A stretch of DNA of 64,000 nucleotides, from assembly GCA_039030555.1 (NCBI GenBank), contig JBCCDY010000009.1, forward strand, positions 62,001 to 126,000, written 5' to 3'. Positions 34,860 through 44,162 of this stretch are shown here, piece by piece. The translations under genes were made by a program, and so were the position numbers. The notes beneath the pieces were generated by a model. That model did no database searches, was not told the origin of the DNA, and saw only the letters and a program-made list of their open reading frames with translations. The DNA is from JBCCDY01 sp039030555 (GTDB taxonomy: Bacteria; Bacteroidota; Bacteroidia; Cytophagales; Cyclobacteriaceae). The stretch's first letter is position 1. The number at the start of each line of letters is the position of its first letter.

Positions 34860-34890
34860 TCACCCTGATTGTAACGACGGATCTAAGATC
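34842..34890. repeat. REP-like element, copy 3, overlapping a gene end
   Basis: AAAACAAACTACGAAAG, then GTCACCCTGA, spacer and CGGATCTAAG. Its core contains the stop codon and last seven or so codons of the gene at 34860-35525, so insertion of the repeat may have reshaped that protein's C-terminus. Confidence 0.65.
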
Positions 34891-35525
34891 AGGTACTTTA
34901 CTAAGTTATTTGGTGGAATGATTTGATGGTCAGTGATATCAAATTCAGCTAGGTAAACCCTTTTATCCTTTGAAATTGTTTTAAGCCAATTCTCCGTTTG
35001 ATCACGTGGCATTTTAATCAAGCTATTTTTCTTATCCCTAACCAATTCAATTTCTAAATCTTTGCTTTTAGAATCAAAATAGAACTTTCCATTTCTTTTA
35101 TTCAATTCTCCATAAACAGGCATTCTGCAAAAGTTAAACCATGAGAATTTTTTTGAAGTGTAAACGACTGATTGTAAAAGTGTAGTGCTAAACAGTAATG
35201 GGAACTTCTGGAGGGGGGCTATGAATTTTTCTTGAAAAGAGATCAACTCGTTCGATTCTTTCCTGGCCATATTCAGTCTTTTTCTCAAGTATTCGCTGTA
35301 ATCATCAACGGATTCTTTAAACGTTTTAGTCTTACCTTGTTCCGTATAGGGGGATGTAATATCTTTTTCCGAGAGAATTTTTTCTGCAAGCTGTTTCATA
35401 AAAGGCTGGTTCGTTGTGAATTCTCTACTTACGTCAGCTTTTATTCCAATTAAGTTGAATAACTCTGTAAAAATTTTCAGTACTTCTACTCGATTTAGTT
35501 TAACGACTTTACTAGATTTCTCCAT
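34860..35525 (-). CDS. Unknown cytoplasmic protein
   Basis: I do not recognise this 221-residue protein. It has no signal peptide or membrane helix. The first 95 residues are charged and helical; residues 100-215 look mixed, with an aromatic block KKFSWFNFCRMPVYGELN. The final residues LILDPSLQSG are encoded by a REP-like repeat and may not be original. It is divergent from the exported protein gene at 35547, 21 nt between starts, so the two share a very short promoter region. It could be the cytosolic partner of that protein, but this is speculation. Confidence 0.55.
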   Translation of the reverse strand: MEKSSKVVKLNRVEVLKIFTELFNLIGIKADVSREFTTNQPFMKQLAEKILSEKDITSPYTEQGKTKTFKESVDDYSEYLRKRLNMARKESNELISFQEKFIAPLQKFPLLFSTTLLQSVVYTSKKFSWFNFCRMPVYGELNKRNGKFYFDSKSKDLEIELVRDKKNSLIKMPRDQTENWLKTISKDKRVYLAEFDITDHQIIPPNNLVKYLILDPSLQSG

Positions 35526-35546
35526 TGGAATCGGGTTAATTATACT

Positions 35547-36422
35547 ATGGTAAAATTTTTTTCTTCAAATCTATTCCTCCTAATGCTATTAAATTTTGGT
35601 TCTAATAAAATCATAGCGCAGAATACGGACTCCAAAACAAATCTAGAAAATGTGAAAATTTCTTATGAAGAATGGTTGAAAGAATCCACATTGAACAAAT
35701 TATTCGAAGTAGCTGATGTAATCATTGAAAGCAAGAATATATCCTTGCATCTAGATGGGAAAAGTATTCATGATCCCAAAATTTTGGCATTATCCTGGAA
35801 TGCTATTAATGATAGTTTAGCAATATATGACTCAGATCTGGCTTTAATAATGCTGCAAAAGCTTTCAAATGTTTCCGGATTTCCCGCAGAGAATTGTAAA
35901 CTATCTCTTCAAAGTCAGAATAAAAACATATTCAGTATTAAGGCATCGTATGAAAATGGAGTCATTGAGACCGAGGAAAACCTGGTTTTAATCAGAGGGG
36001 AAAAAGAGCTTCCATTTATAGAAATAGCTTTGGTTTTGGACAACCCCTCAGGGACTTTAATATGTAAAGATGATTTGAAAAACTGTAAAGCAAAGGTAGG
36101 GAAGGTATTAAAAAAGTACTTTAAAAATGAATACAAGGTTGATTCTGATGATCTTATCCCCAAGGAGGTTAATTTATTCCATGATCAATACACGATAGAA
36201 GATATCAAGAATGTAATTACAGATAGGTATAATGAGAGAATTGTATTCGATTTTAATTTTAAGGAAGACGGTAAGCTTGTAATTATTGAATATGAGATAA
36301 CAGGATGGTTTGCTAGTGGCTTTAACTCTAAAGGGAAATACAGAGATTTAAGGACGTCCTATTATAGTGAGCTGGTAGGCTTTGAAGAACCGTTTGAACG
36401 TTTTTTTAAATCGAAACTTTAA
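35547..36422 (+). CDS. Exported protein of unknown function
   Basis: A 291-residue protein with a signal peptide ending at IIAQ (about residue 25). The mature part is charged with few cysteines (one pair near CKDDLKNC). Three sections are visible: a helical N-terminal part, a beta-rich middle (LSLQSQNKNIFSIKASYENGVIE), and a C-terminal part with FDFNFKEDGKLVIIEYEITGWF. No family is recognised. It is followed after 11 nt by a small membrane-protein gene, so the two are probably co-transcribed. Confidence 0.6.
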   Translation: MVKFFSSNLFLLMLLNFGSNKIIAQNTDSKTNLENVKISYEEWLKESTLNKLFEVADVIIESKNISLHLDGKSIHDPKILALSWNAINDSLAIYDSDLALIMLQKLSNVSGFPAENCKLSLQSQNKNIFSIKASYENGVIETEENLVLIRGEKELPFIEIALVLDNPSGTLICKDDLKNCKAKVGKVLKKYFKNEYKVDSDDLIPKEVNLFHDQYTIEDIKNVITDRYNERIVFDFNFKEDGKLVIIEYEITGWFASGFNSKGKYRDLRTSYYSELVGFEEPFERFFKSKL

Positions 36423-36433
36423 GAGTTGTAGTT

Positions 36434-36862
36434 GTGAAGAGAATTGGAGATAATTTAGCAATCAATACTCTTGGTATTATACACCTTTCTTTCAGAGTAA
36501 TCATTCTAATATCTCTGATTTTTCTCTATACATCCGGAGGGTATGACCCGATTGAATTTGATGTTCTGTTTTTCTGCATCTTACCCATAAGTGTGGTCTA
36601 CCTTGCATCTTTTATTAGGTTTTGGGTAAAGTACCCTTACACTATATCCTTAGTACGGGTTATAAATAGAAGATACTTGGTTGAGCTTGTTTTCTTTTCG
36701 GCACTTTACCTTGCTTACTTATGCTTTATTTGGTTAAATCCGTGGCATAAGGATTACTTTCCATTTGAAGTTTATAAGTGGATTATTTTGATCTTTGAGA
36801 TGGTCAATGCCATATTTTTAGCAACTCGCTTAGCTTATCTTTTTGCCATACGTGAGAATTAA
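36434..36862 (+). CDS. Small polytopic membrane protein
   Basis: 142 residues with four predicted membrane helices, at about 14-34, 45-65, 85-105 and 112-135. The start is GTG at 36434, 11 nt after the preceding stop. No family motif is visible. It converges on the caspase gene with 5 nt between the stops. As a partner of the exported protein before it, it might form a small envelope module, which is inference from spacing only. Confidence 0.6.
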   Translation: MKRIGDNLAINTLGIIHLSFRVIILISLIFLYTSGGYDPIEFDVLFFCILPISVVYLASFIRFWVKYPYTISLVRVINRRYLVELVFFSALYLAYLCFIWLNPWHKDYFPFEVYKWIILIFEMVNAIFLATRLAYLFAIREN

Positions 36863-36867
36863 TCTAC

Positions 36868-38295
36868 TTACTTAGAAGTTACGTTTGCAAGCGGTAGTTG
36901 TACATTGAATTTACCACCTATTTGAGGGTTTTGATTGTGTGAATATTTACTCTTAGCGGTACTTGAAGTCTTATGTTGAGTATAATTGAAAAGCTCCAGG
37001 ATATCTACTATTCCATCGTTGTTTGTATCTGAAATATTACTTTCTGTGATTAATCCATGCGTTAAATAATAGCTAAACAGTCCCCTTCTTATCGACCCTG
37101 ATATTTCCAGTGAGGTTTCGTTCACGTTCGATGAAGTAATGATCGCAATATCTTTATCGTTCAAGTTCCCTAAACGCTCTTTGATATTTCCGTTTAAGTT
37201 TTCCAGCGTACCCCCAGAGTGGCAGGCATCTAGTATCCATAGTTTCTTAGAGGCATTACTTAAATTAAACAATTCCTGAATTTCAGAAAATACAATAGAA
37301 GTATTCGGGTTTCCAGGTTGATAATCATGAGGTAAGAGATGCAAAAGTTGCTGGTTTATTCCACGTTGGACGGTTCCATGACCGGCATAGTAAAAAACAA
37401 TCAAATCATCTTTTTTAGCTTGCTCGAAAGCTGTTTTGGTCGTTTGAATTATATTTTGGTAAGTGGCATGCTCATTTAGTAGTAGCTTAATGTTTTCGGC
37501 AGGAACATCGCCTCCATTAGGACTATTATAAAACTTTGCCATTGCAATGGCATCGGAGGTTGTAAATGTTAAGTCAGAAAGTCCTTTTTGATTGTTTTTG
37601 TAATCGGCAATTCCTATGATGATAGCATAAATATTGGGTGTTTGTTCTTTAGAAACAATAGGCTCTGGCTTGTGCCCCACAAGATCGATCTTTATGAAAT
37701 CGACTTCTATCGCCGCTGATGGAGGAGTAATAAATCCAATTTCATTTCCATAGACCTTTTCAAATTGATGTTCAAAAACCAAATGGTTATTTATAAAGTA
37801 TCTCAAGACTGAGCCAGTCTTTTTGACCCTTAATAAATTGAAATCATCAATCTTTATGTGCTCCGACTTTTTCCATGGTTGGTAATCTGTGAAGTGTTCC
37901 GTAATACCATTAAACTTATCAATTGAAAAGCTACCGTCATTTCTGAGCCAAAATTCATAAAAGGTATTATCAATACTGTTTCCTCCCCATTCCAGTGCAT
38001 ACCCTCTAAGGTTACTGCCAGAAACTTGTCTAAAATTAATCTCAATTTCAAAGTCCTGATAATTTCTTAGATAAGCCGTCTCAGTTCTTCTGGAGTAATT
38101 AAGCCTCGGATTTTTACTTTCAAAATAAAATCTACCATTAAGTATTTGAGCTGTAGTTTTTGCTCGAACACCCAACAGCCATTCATTTGAATTATCATCA
38201 AAGTTTTCTTCAAATAAAAGGTACCTCTCTTGAGTCAGCGCAATTGAATGAATTAGCAGAATAAGAAAAGTAGCCCATAGAAATACTTTAATCAT
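36868..38295 (-). CDS. Secreted caspase-family (C14) protease with EF-hand-like loop
   Basis: A 475-residue exported protein with a signal peptide ending near SIALTQE. Residues about 25-200 form a beta-sandwich of the laminin-G/DUF1080 type (FEENFDDNSNEWLLG, a carbohydrate-binding-like fold). The caspase domain (about 215-410) has the catalytic dyad His306 (YYAGHG) and Cys358 (LDACHSGG). Residues 423-434 (DTNNDGIVDILE) match an EF-hand calcium loop at all ligand positions, which recalls calcium-dependent metacaspases. It overlaps the stop of the preceding OmpA-like gene by 4 nt (ATGA), so the two are translationally coupled. A self-processing envelope protease or regulator is a plausible role. 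Confidence 0.85.
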   Translation of the reverse strand: MIKVFLWATFLILLIHSIALTQERYLLFEENFDDNSNEWLLGVRAKTTAQILNGRFYFESKNPRLNYSRRTETAYLRNYQDFEIEINFRQVSGSNLRGYALEWGGNSIDNTFYEFWLRNDGSFSIDKFNGITEHFTDYQPWKKSEHIKIDDFNLLRVKKTGSVLRYFINNHLVFEHQFEKVYGNEIGFITPPSAAIEVDFIKIDLVGHKPEPIVSKEQTPNIYAIIIGIADYKNNQKGLSDLTFTTSDAIAMAKFYNSPNGGDVPAENIKLLLNEHATYQNIIQTTKTAFEQAKKDDLIVFYYAGHGTVQRGINQQLLHLLPHDYQPGNPNTSIVFSEIQELFNLSNASKKLWILDACHSGGTLENLNGNIKERLGNLNDKDIAIITSSNVNETSLEISGSIRRGLFSYYLTHGLITESNISDTNNDGIVDILELFNYTQHKTSSTAKSKYSHNQNPQIGGKFNVQLPLANVTSK

Positions 38296-39641
38296 TTGTT
38301 TCTTACAACGTCCTCAATAAGTAGTTCAATCACAACCTTCCTGTACTTTCCACCAATGCTCTCTTCTATTTTAGCCTGATGAATAAATTCATTCTTAGTC
38401 TTTTCCAGTGCCTGAATTTCGTTGAGTACATAGTTTTTGATTCCATATGAGCGTAAGTAGGCTAAAGTTTCATTTTCTTTAAATGAGGCATTTTCATTGA
38501 GATTCACCTCTCTTTGTTGACCTAGCTCTATTTCTTCCGCTGGTTGAGCGACCATGCCTAAAAGCTCTTCTCCTCTTACTTCATTGACTTGAGTGCTATC
38601 AATTATAGGATTTTCAGTTACAATTATTTGATAATCATCAGCCAGATAATATCTAGTTTCAAGTAGGTTGCCATATTCACCTTCATAGGTTAAAGCACCT
38701 CCAATAGCTTGGGCATCTGCACTTCCTATAATTCTGATTTTCACGGTGCTTCCGGGCTCAAAATATTCCGTAAGATAGTTTTCTACACTTTTCTTCATAG
38801 CAAATGCAGTGGCTTTGGCTGCGGCTGATTTGTCCAACTGATAAGCTCCTGAAGGGTAATGGACCAATTCTGCTTTAATTCCTTCATCTTCCAGAAAGTC
38901 ATAACTGAATGAAGACCTAATGTTGTAGATGGTCCGGCCGCCTCTCTCTCCACCATTTTCCAGTCCAACATGAACGATAGGCGATACGTTTTGATCCAAT
39001 TGATTAACCGCTTTTAATAATTCAAAATACTCAAGGAGCTGATCTTTCATAGCGGATTCTTTTTCAGCAAGTCTTTGCCTTAACTTGAGCGCTTCCAAGG
39101 CTAGTTCTTTAAGTGAGTCAATGTCAATATTGTCTAGATTTGGATTACTACCTTCCAGATCCACACCAATAAGGTCGGACGTCAGTTCGGCTGTTTCGGA
39201 ATCACTCAATTCCGATATTTCCCTATTTTCCAAAACAAATCCTTTAATGAGGCCAAAGCTTCTTAAAGAGTTACTGCTTCTGGTTTTTGGGACTTCTCTA
39301 GCATTGCAAAACTCATCCCCAAACGTAAGAAAGTGTACAGAGTTGGGAGAGAGTGGAATTAGTTTCCTCGGGAAACTGCAGGGTTCTAACTCATCGTCTT
39401 TGATACCTGCAGGGAAATCTATATTTATCACGAGACTCTGTGTTCTATCCTTGATACGAAGTAACTTCCAATCTCCTGGTAAAAAAGTAGTAACTTCTGA
39501 ATTATTTACTCTAAGGGTTAAAGGGGATTCAGTCTCGAATGATGAGCTTGATCTGTGTAAATATATAAAGGAATCTGCGTAAGCCTCAATAATTGAGAAT
39601 ACCGTAAAGAGAGCTACTCTAAGGAAATTTTTTTTGATCAT
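38292..39641 (-). CDS. Exported protein with an OmpA-like C-terminal region
   Basis: A 449-residue protein from ATG 39641, with a signal peptide ending near AYADS. The N-terminal 130 residues are beta-rich. A short coiled coil with leucine and lysine follows (about 175-215). The C-terminal part has VKIRIIGSADAQAIGG and, after a long insert, NETLAYLRSYGIKNYVLNEI. These resemble the GHTD and N-x-x-LSxxRA-x-x-V blocks of OmpA peptidoglycan-binding domains, but the Asp/Arg spacing is altered by the insert. It may anchor the caspase to the cell wall. Its stop overlaps the caspase start by 4 nt. Confidence 0.6.
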   Translation of the reverse strand: MIKKNFLRVALFTVFSIIEAYADSFIYLHRSSSSFETESPLTLRVNNSEVTTFLPGDWKLLRIKDRTQSLVINIDFPAGIKDDELEPCSFPRKLIPLSPNSVHFLTFGDEFCNAREVPKTRSSNSLRSFGLIKGFVLENREISELSDSETAELTSDLIGVDLEGSNPNLDNIDIDSLKELALEALKLRQRLAEKESAMKDQLLEYFELLKAVNQLDQNVSPIVHVGLENGGERGGRTIYNIRSSFSYDFLEDEGIKAELVHYPSGAYQLDKSAAAKATAFAMKKSVENYLTEYFEPGSTVKIRIIGSADAQAIGGALTYEGEYGNLLETRYYLADDYQIIVTENPIIDSTQVNEVRGEELLGMVAQPAEEIELGQQREVNLNENASFKENETLAYLRSYGIKNYVLNEIQALEKTKNEFIHQAKIEESIGGKYRKVVIELLIEDVVRNK

Positions 39642-39942
39642 AACTATAAATGATCTCAATCTATTCAGAGCAAATAAAGCAGCTATTAGGTATAATCCAA
39701 AGCCAAAACACAAATGCTTCTCACTTACTTATAGTAAGCCTTTTATCAGAATAGCATAGTTGTTCCGCTCACAAAGAAATTCCGTTCATCTACAAAATTT
39801 ATCAAGTTGTTCACGGTCATTCGATCATTTCTACAGAAATAGAAGTTTAATTTAATTGGAAAAATTTATGCTTAACCTTAAAGTAATCTAATTTTAAGAA
39901 TTCAATACCTAATTTAAACTTTCCAAAAATCATTAATAGCTC
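39642..39942. other. Divergent 300-bp control region
   Basis: An AT-rich gap between the OmpA-like/caspase operon and the propeller gene. I see no exact promoter consensus and no hairpin of note. It must contain both divergent promoters. Confidence 0.5.
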
Positions 39943-42405
39943 ATGGTAAACACAATTGTTAAGAACCTCTCATTTTTACTATTGACTCTTTGTCCGTTCT
40001 GCTTCATCAGCAGTCACTCATTTTCACAACCTACTATTCAGGGGGATATACTTTATGGATATGTTCAAGATGAAACCGGAATTTTATTCATAAAATCAAA
40101 CAGCCATCTATATACAATTGATGGTTATTCCGAAGGCTATAATGTTATAAAGACTGAACTAGATAGTATTATTCCCATATCAGAAACACCATACTATTAT
40201 ATCTTTACTCCCGAACTCAATATCTTCGATTTAACACAAAATAAGGTTGTTTTTAAGCAATCCGATTTGAACCTTACCGAGATTGAATTCATAGATATAG
40301 TACCAGAATTAGATGCATTCTTTTTAGTTGCTTCAACGGAAGCAATAGCTGCTGAACCAGCAACAGCAAAAAAGGAAGAAGAGCAAGCTTCGGACGGTAA
40401 AAAGAAAAAATTCAGTTTCAAAAATTCCATGACCTCACTTAGTAAAGGGGTGAAAGATATTGGGGATGGATTTAAAGACACATTCAAGTCTGATTCCATT
40501 TCTTTCTTTCTTGTAGATATAACGACAGGTGAGCCTATTTGGAAATTCACACCTAAAGAGGAGCAGGGTAAGTTTTTTAAAACACCAAATGATAAACCAG
40601 TGACCTTGGGTAAGGATAAGATCGTTTTTCCATTTGGAAACAACTTTTATTGTCTTGATGCTCAAATAGGAAAGCTTTTGTGGACAGCTAATTATGAAAG
40701 GGATAATAGTATTTTATCAGGTTTTAAAAAGGCGCTAAGCTCTGGCTATTCGCAAGGAAACAATGAAAGCGTAGGAGCTCCACTACAACCTTCCGAGTAC
40801 TTTGGAAACTTTGGGGAAGAATTAGGTCTATTGGTTTTTGAGAACAAAAAGGAGAAAGGGAAAAAAAGAGAAAAATCACTTTACTTGCTCAATCATAGTG
40901 GTCAGGAGCAATGGAGAATTGATATCAGTGATAAATACTTGGGAAATTTCTGGAAAAAATACCTCCTTACGTTTGATCTCGAATCTTATGAAATGTTTGA
41001 TATTAAAACAGGTCAACCCCTCTGGAGAACTCCTTACTCGGTGCTACCTGAGTATAAATATTTATCGGTATCGAATTTTTTAAGCGATGAATTTTTATTG
41101 GCTACCCATAGTGCAAAGGCTACGCGTATCTACCCTAAAGCTATTGATATACTTGACCCTAATACATCAAAGTCTTTATGGACAGAACCGCTCCGTCTTC
41201 CGCCCACCAAGCAAAAAATAGAACTTCATGAATCTGGTTTCCAATTGCTCAATAAGGAAGAAAAGGAATTATCGTTTCATTCTTACCTGACCAAGGATAC
41301 CTTATGGAGTTACTCTAAAAAGGAATTCAACACTTATACTCAACATAATGGAGAATACTATGTCGCCACGAAAAATGGGTTAGACAGAATTAATGCAGAG
41401 GGTCTGAATTTATACGGAAAGACCCTTCCGATTATTGCAAAAGACTTCTGGAAGATACAAGATGAGGGGGAACACAAATTAATCATCACTAAAGAGAGTT
41501 CCTCTAGAAAAAATATATCGTTAGTAGATAAAGAAGGAAATTTGATCTACCAGAGAGATTGGAAATATGCAAATGAAGATTCAGTTTATTTTAAAGTCGT
41601 TGGTAATGAAATGGTTTATTTAGACCGTGGTGGTGTTTACAAGCTCAAACTTTCATCTGATGAGAAACCGGAAACTCTAGGGAAGTTTGCCAGAAAGGGC
41701 TTTAGGCTCAAGTATAATGATGATAGAAGTAAACTTATTGTCAACTCTAAGGGAGATTTTCACTTAGTCAACTTAGAAGAGGGATCTTATAAATTTCTTA
41801 CTGAAAATCTGAAATTTGATGGGAAAGATGAAACAATGAATGTTTCATTTTACGAACCTGAAGGTATTCTCGTTCAAAATCAAGAGAATATAGCATTTCT
41901 TAGTTACGAGAATGGCCTAGTTTATCAAAAGTATTACAAATACCCAAAGTCTTCAGAGTTTGGAAATATCCTGCTTAAAAATGCCATATCTGCAGCCAGT
42001 ACTACTTATCAGATTCACCAAGGTAGTAGGGCAGTAGGAAATGAAATGGCTTATGAAGTTTCTGGAAACAGTGATTTTTCGAAACAGGCTTCAGTTCATA
42101 ACCGGAATTCATCTTTTGTCAGAGGGCAGGGTAGAAAACTTAAAGGCCGAATTGATGATCAAATGCGAAAGCGAGAGGAACGTCGACAGTTGGCCGGTTC
42201 AAGTACACCACTGGCAGTCTTTTCTGAAAAACGGAAATTGGATGGTCGGAAAACAGTAGTTATGGTGAGATTAGATCCCGTCACCGGAGAGGAAATTGCT
42301 ATTAATGAAATAGGGGAGAAGAATCCGTTGTTTTACGTTGATCCTGTTGGAGGTTTAGTATACTATGTAGATCCTTCCAATACAATTAAAAGATTAGATC
42401 TATAG
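39943..42405 (+). CDS. Exported PQQ-like beta-propeller protein
   Basis: An 820-residue protein with a signal peptide ending near SFSQ. The mature part has multiple PQQ-like propeller blades with the A-x-x-G-x-x-x-W pattern, for example LDAQIGKLLWTA, FDIKTGQPLWRT and VDITTGEPIWKF. A charged insert (about 145-180, KKEEEQASDGKKKKF) interrupts the first part. A basic tail section (about 710-780, RRQLAGSS) precedes a final blade ending VYYVDPSNTIKRLDL. Such propellers act as scaffolds; PQQ binding is not implied. It is divergent from the caspase/OmpA-like operon and has its own terminator, so a shared function with the caspase is plausible but untested. Confidence 0.8.
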   Translation: MVNTIVKNLSFLLLTLCPFCFISSHSFSQPTIQGDILYGYVQDETGILFIKSNSHLYTIDGYSEGYNVIKTELDSIIPISETPYYYIFTPELNIFDLTQNKVVFKQSDLNLTEIEFIDIVPELDAFFLVASTEAIAAEPATAKKEEEQASDGKKKKFSFKNSMTSLSKGVKDIGDGFKDTFKSDSISFFLVDITTGEPIWKFTPKEEQGKFFKTPNDKPVTLGKDKIVFPFGNNFYCLDAQIGKLLWTANYERDNSILSGFKKALSSGYSQGNNESVGAPLQPSEYFGNFGEELGLLVFENKKEKGKKREKSLYLLNHSGQEQWRIDISDKYLGNFWKKYLLTFDLESYEMFDIKTGQPLWRTPYSVLPEYKYLSVSNFLSDEFLLATHSAKATRIYPKAIDILDPNTSKSLWTEPLRLPPTKQKIELHESGFQLLNKEEKELSFHSYLTKDTLWSYSKKEFNTYTQHNGEYYVATKNGLDRINAEGLNLYGKTLPIIAKDFWKIQDEGEHKLIITKESSSRKNISLVDKEGNLIYQRDWKYANEDSVYFKVVGNEMVYLDRGGVYKLKLSSDEKPETLGKFARKGFRLKYNDDRSKLIVNSKGDFHLVNLEEGSYKFLTENLKFDGKDETMNVSFYEPEGILVQNQENIAFLSYENGLVYQKYYKYPKSSEFGNILLKNAISAASTTYQIHQGSRAVGNEMAYEVSGNSDFSKQASVHNRNSSFVRGQGRKLKGRIDDQMRKREERRQLAGSSTPLAVFSEKRKLDGRKTVVMVRLDPVTGEEIAINEIGEKNPLFYVDPVGGLVYYVDPSNTIKRLDL

Positions 42406-42502
42406 TTTTACACCTCATTTTCTGTAGGTGATTTTATCTATTATTTGACACATAAAGACTGAGAAAAGATAGACTAACCAAGTTTATCAAAAGAAGGCCT
42501 TG

Positions 42503-42537
42503 AAAGAAAAGCTGCATTTTTGCAGCTTTTCTTTTTT
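42503..42537 (+). terminator. Terminator of the propeller gene
   Basis: A 14-bp perfect stem (42503-42516 with 42521-42534) with a TTTT loop and T-rich downstream sequence. It lies 100 nt after the propeller stop, and could act in both directions. Confidence 0.88.
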
Positions 42538-42642
42538 CCTTTCACCGGAGATTAAGGCACTTCCACAGAGAAAACAGCTTCCTTCGAAAACGCTTTTATG
42601 AGAATCGATTCATTCATCATTATTTGAATAAAAAATAAGATT

Positions 42643-43245
42643 ATGAAAAGATTAAATAGTATAACGGTTTTACTTTTACTCCTAGTCACTTTTAACACTT
42701 CTGCGCAAGAAGTTAAAAGAGACTTCAGTCTAGGAGTTGGTTTTGCTCCTCGGTATATTGTTGATAACCGCGATTTTCCGGATGGTCTGGGTGATGAACT
42801 AAGAGTTCCACACCTTACATTTAATTGGGATTATACGATAGTACCGGAGGCCGGACCCGGTCGAGTCACCTTTGGCTGGGGCTTAGGTTTTTCTTACTAC
42901 GTAGGAGGTAGAACTTTTGATTTAGACGTTTCAGGGTTTCCTTCAATACCGACTTTTTCAGAAGCAGATATTCCAACACTTGATATAGGTGTTCGCTCAA
43001 ACTATGTTTTGAACCCTCTACTAAATGATAAAATAGAACCATATATCGGAATTCTTTACAATTATGGAGTTTCAATAGCTCTTAATTCTGAAGATGATTT
43101 ATCGGAAGAGATTATTAATGAAGGGGATATCGCTGCTATTTTGGGATTAAGGTACTTTTTTTCTGATCGTAGCAGTGCTTTTGTGGAAACCAATCCCGGG
43201 TATCTACTATTTAAAGTTGGCCTCTCTTTTAGAAAATTGAGATGA
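42643..43245 (+). CDS. Outer-membrane beta-barrel protein
   Basis: A 200-residue protein with a signal peptide ending at NTSAQ. The mature part alternates hydrophobic and polar residues in strands (SLGVGFAPRYIV, VTFGWGLGFSYYVGG, IEPYIGILYNYGVS, AAILGLRYFF) and ends in FKVGLSFRKLR, a typical OmpW/OprF-like terminal strand. The ligand or role is unknown. It is followed after 55 nt by a lipoprotein gene, possibly in the same transcript. Confidence 0.78.
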   Translation: MKRLNSITVLLLLLVTFNTSAQEVKRDFSLGVGFAPRYIVDNRDFPDGLGDELRVPHLTFNWDYTIVPEAGPGRVTFGWGLGFSYYVGGRTFDLDVSGFPSIPTFSEADIPTLDIGVRSNYVLNPLLNDKIEPYIGILYNYGVSIALNSEDDLSEEIINEGDIAAILGLRYFFSDRSSAFVETNPGYLLFKVGLSFRKLR

Positions 43246-43300
43246 TTGCAAGACCAAAGAGTAAATCTATTGCTATTCAAAATTTAAAATACTTTTTGTC

Positions 43301-43999
43301 ATGAAATACTTTATAAAACTGATAATTCCATTTTTGGCTTGCTTATCAATTTTTATATCATGTTCGGATGATGATGCCGGGATACCAAGGGATGAAGAAA
43401 TCATTGACCAATTACTTACAGATTCTTTACTCAATATCGTAGAAGGATTTTTAGATATTAATCGAGGGACTAACCCTCCGAGTTTGGAAAACACTTATTT
43501 TGTATCTCCACAAATACTTGAAGATTCAAATCGACCATCAGATAATGCTGGGATGCAGTTTGTTGATCTAACTTTACAAGTGGTAGATCAGAATTCTGAT
43601 AACCTAACAGCTGCTATATTCACTAGAGAAGGCTCTATTTCAGTTTCAACAGGACAAGGGGGGTTTGTGATTGGAGAAGATAACAACTTCACAATTTTTG
43701 TAGAAGCTTTATCTATTAATAACAACAACATAGATTCAGCAGTAGTATTAGACGTATTTTCAGGTACTTTAGAGAATGATGGAATTAGAAACTTTCAACG
43801 TTTACTAATTCTAACTGAAGACTTCGGGGATCCAAATAATGTTTTTATTGAAATTGGTGAAAGCCGTCTAATAATAGATTCTGATGGCTTTAGTCCGATA
43901 GTGGATGTTGATTTAACAAATGGTAGATTTAAAGACACTGGAATCATAGATGAGAATAACATAATTAACTCATCCCTTTCATCTTCAGAACCCAACTAA
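43301..43999 (+). CDS. Acidic lipoprotein of unknown function
   Basis: A 232-residue lipoprotein with a signal ending in lipobox FISC (Cys about 21) and acidic SDDDAG directly after it, a common surface-lipoprotein pattern in Bacteroidota. The mature part is acidic and beta-rich without recognised domains. The stop is followed by the first copy of the two-hairpin terminator (44013-44079). Confidence 0.7.
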   Translation: MKYFIKLIIPFLACLSIFISCSDDDAGIPRDEEIIDQLLTDSLLNIVEGFLDINRGTNPPSLENTYFVSPQILEDSNRPSDNAGMQFVDLTLQVVDQNSDNLTAAIFTREGSISVSTGQGGFVIGEDNNFTIFVEALSINNNNIDSAVVLDVFSGTLENDGIRNFQRLLILTEDFGDPNNVFIEIGESRLIIDSDGFSPIVDVDLTNGRFKDTGIIDENNIINSSLSSSEPN

Positions 44000-44012
44000 A
44001 ATTACTTAAGAC

Positions 44013-44079
44013 GGGGCTAACGCTGACCATCTTTGGAAAAAGACGCATAAAACAGATCCTATGTGGGACGGCATTTTTT
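44013..44079 (+). terminator. Two-hairpin structured terminator, copy 1
   Basis: About 67 nt ending in T6. An inner hairpin pairs CGCATA with TATGTG, and an outer stem pairs GCTG with CGGC before the T-tract. It aligns along its whole length with 51133-51200; the paired bases differ in ways that keep pairing (C-G for U-G, G-U for G-C). Confidence 0.7.
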
Positions 44080-44162
44080 AACTACAGATGCAAATTAAAA
44101 CTATTATTGATTGAGCATACCATTAGATATATGAATTAGCTATGTATAAAAAAACTACCTAA

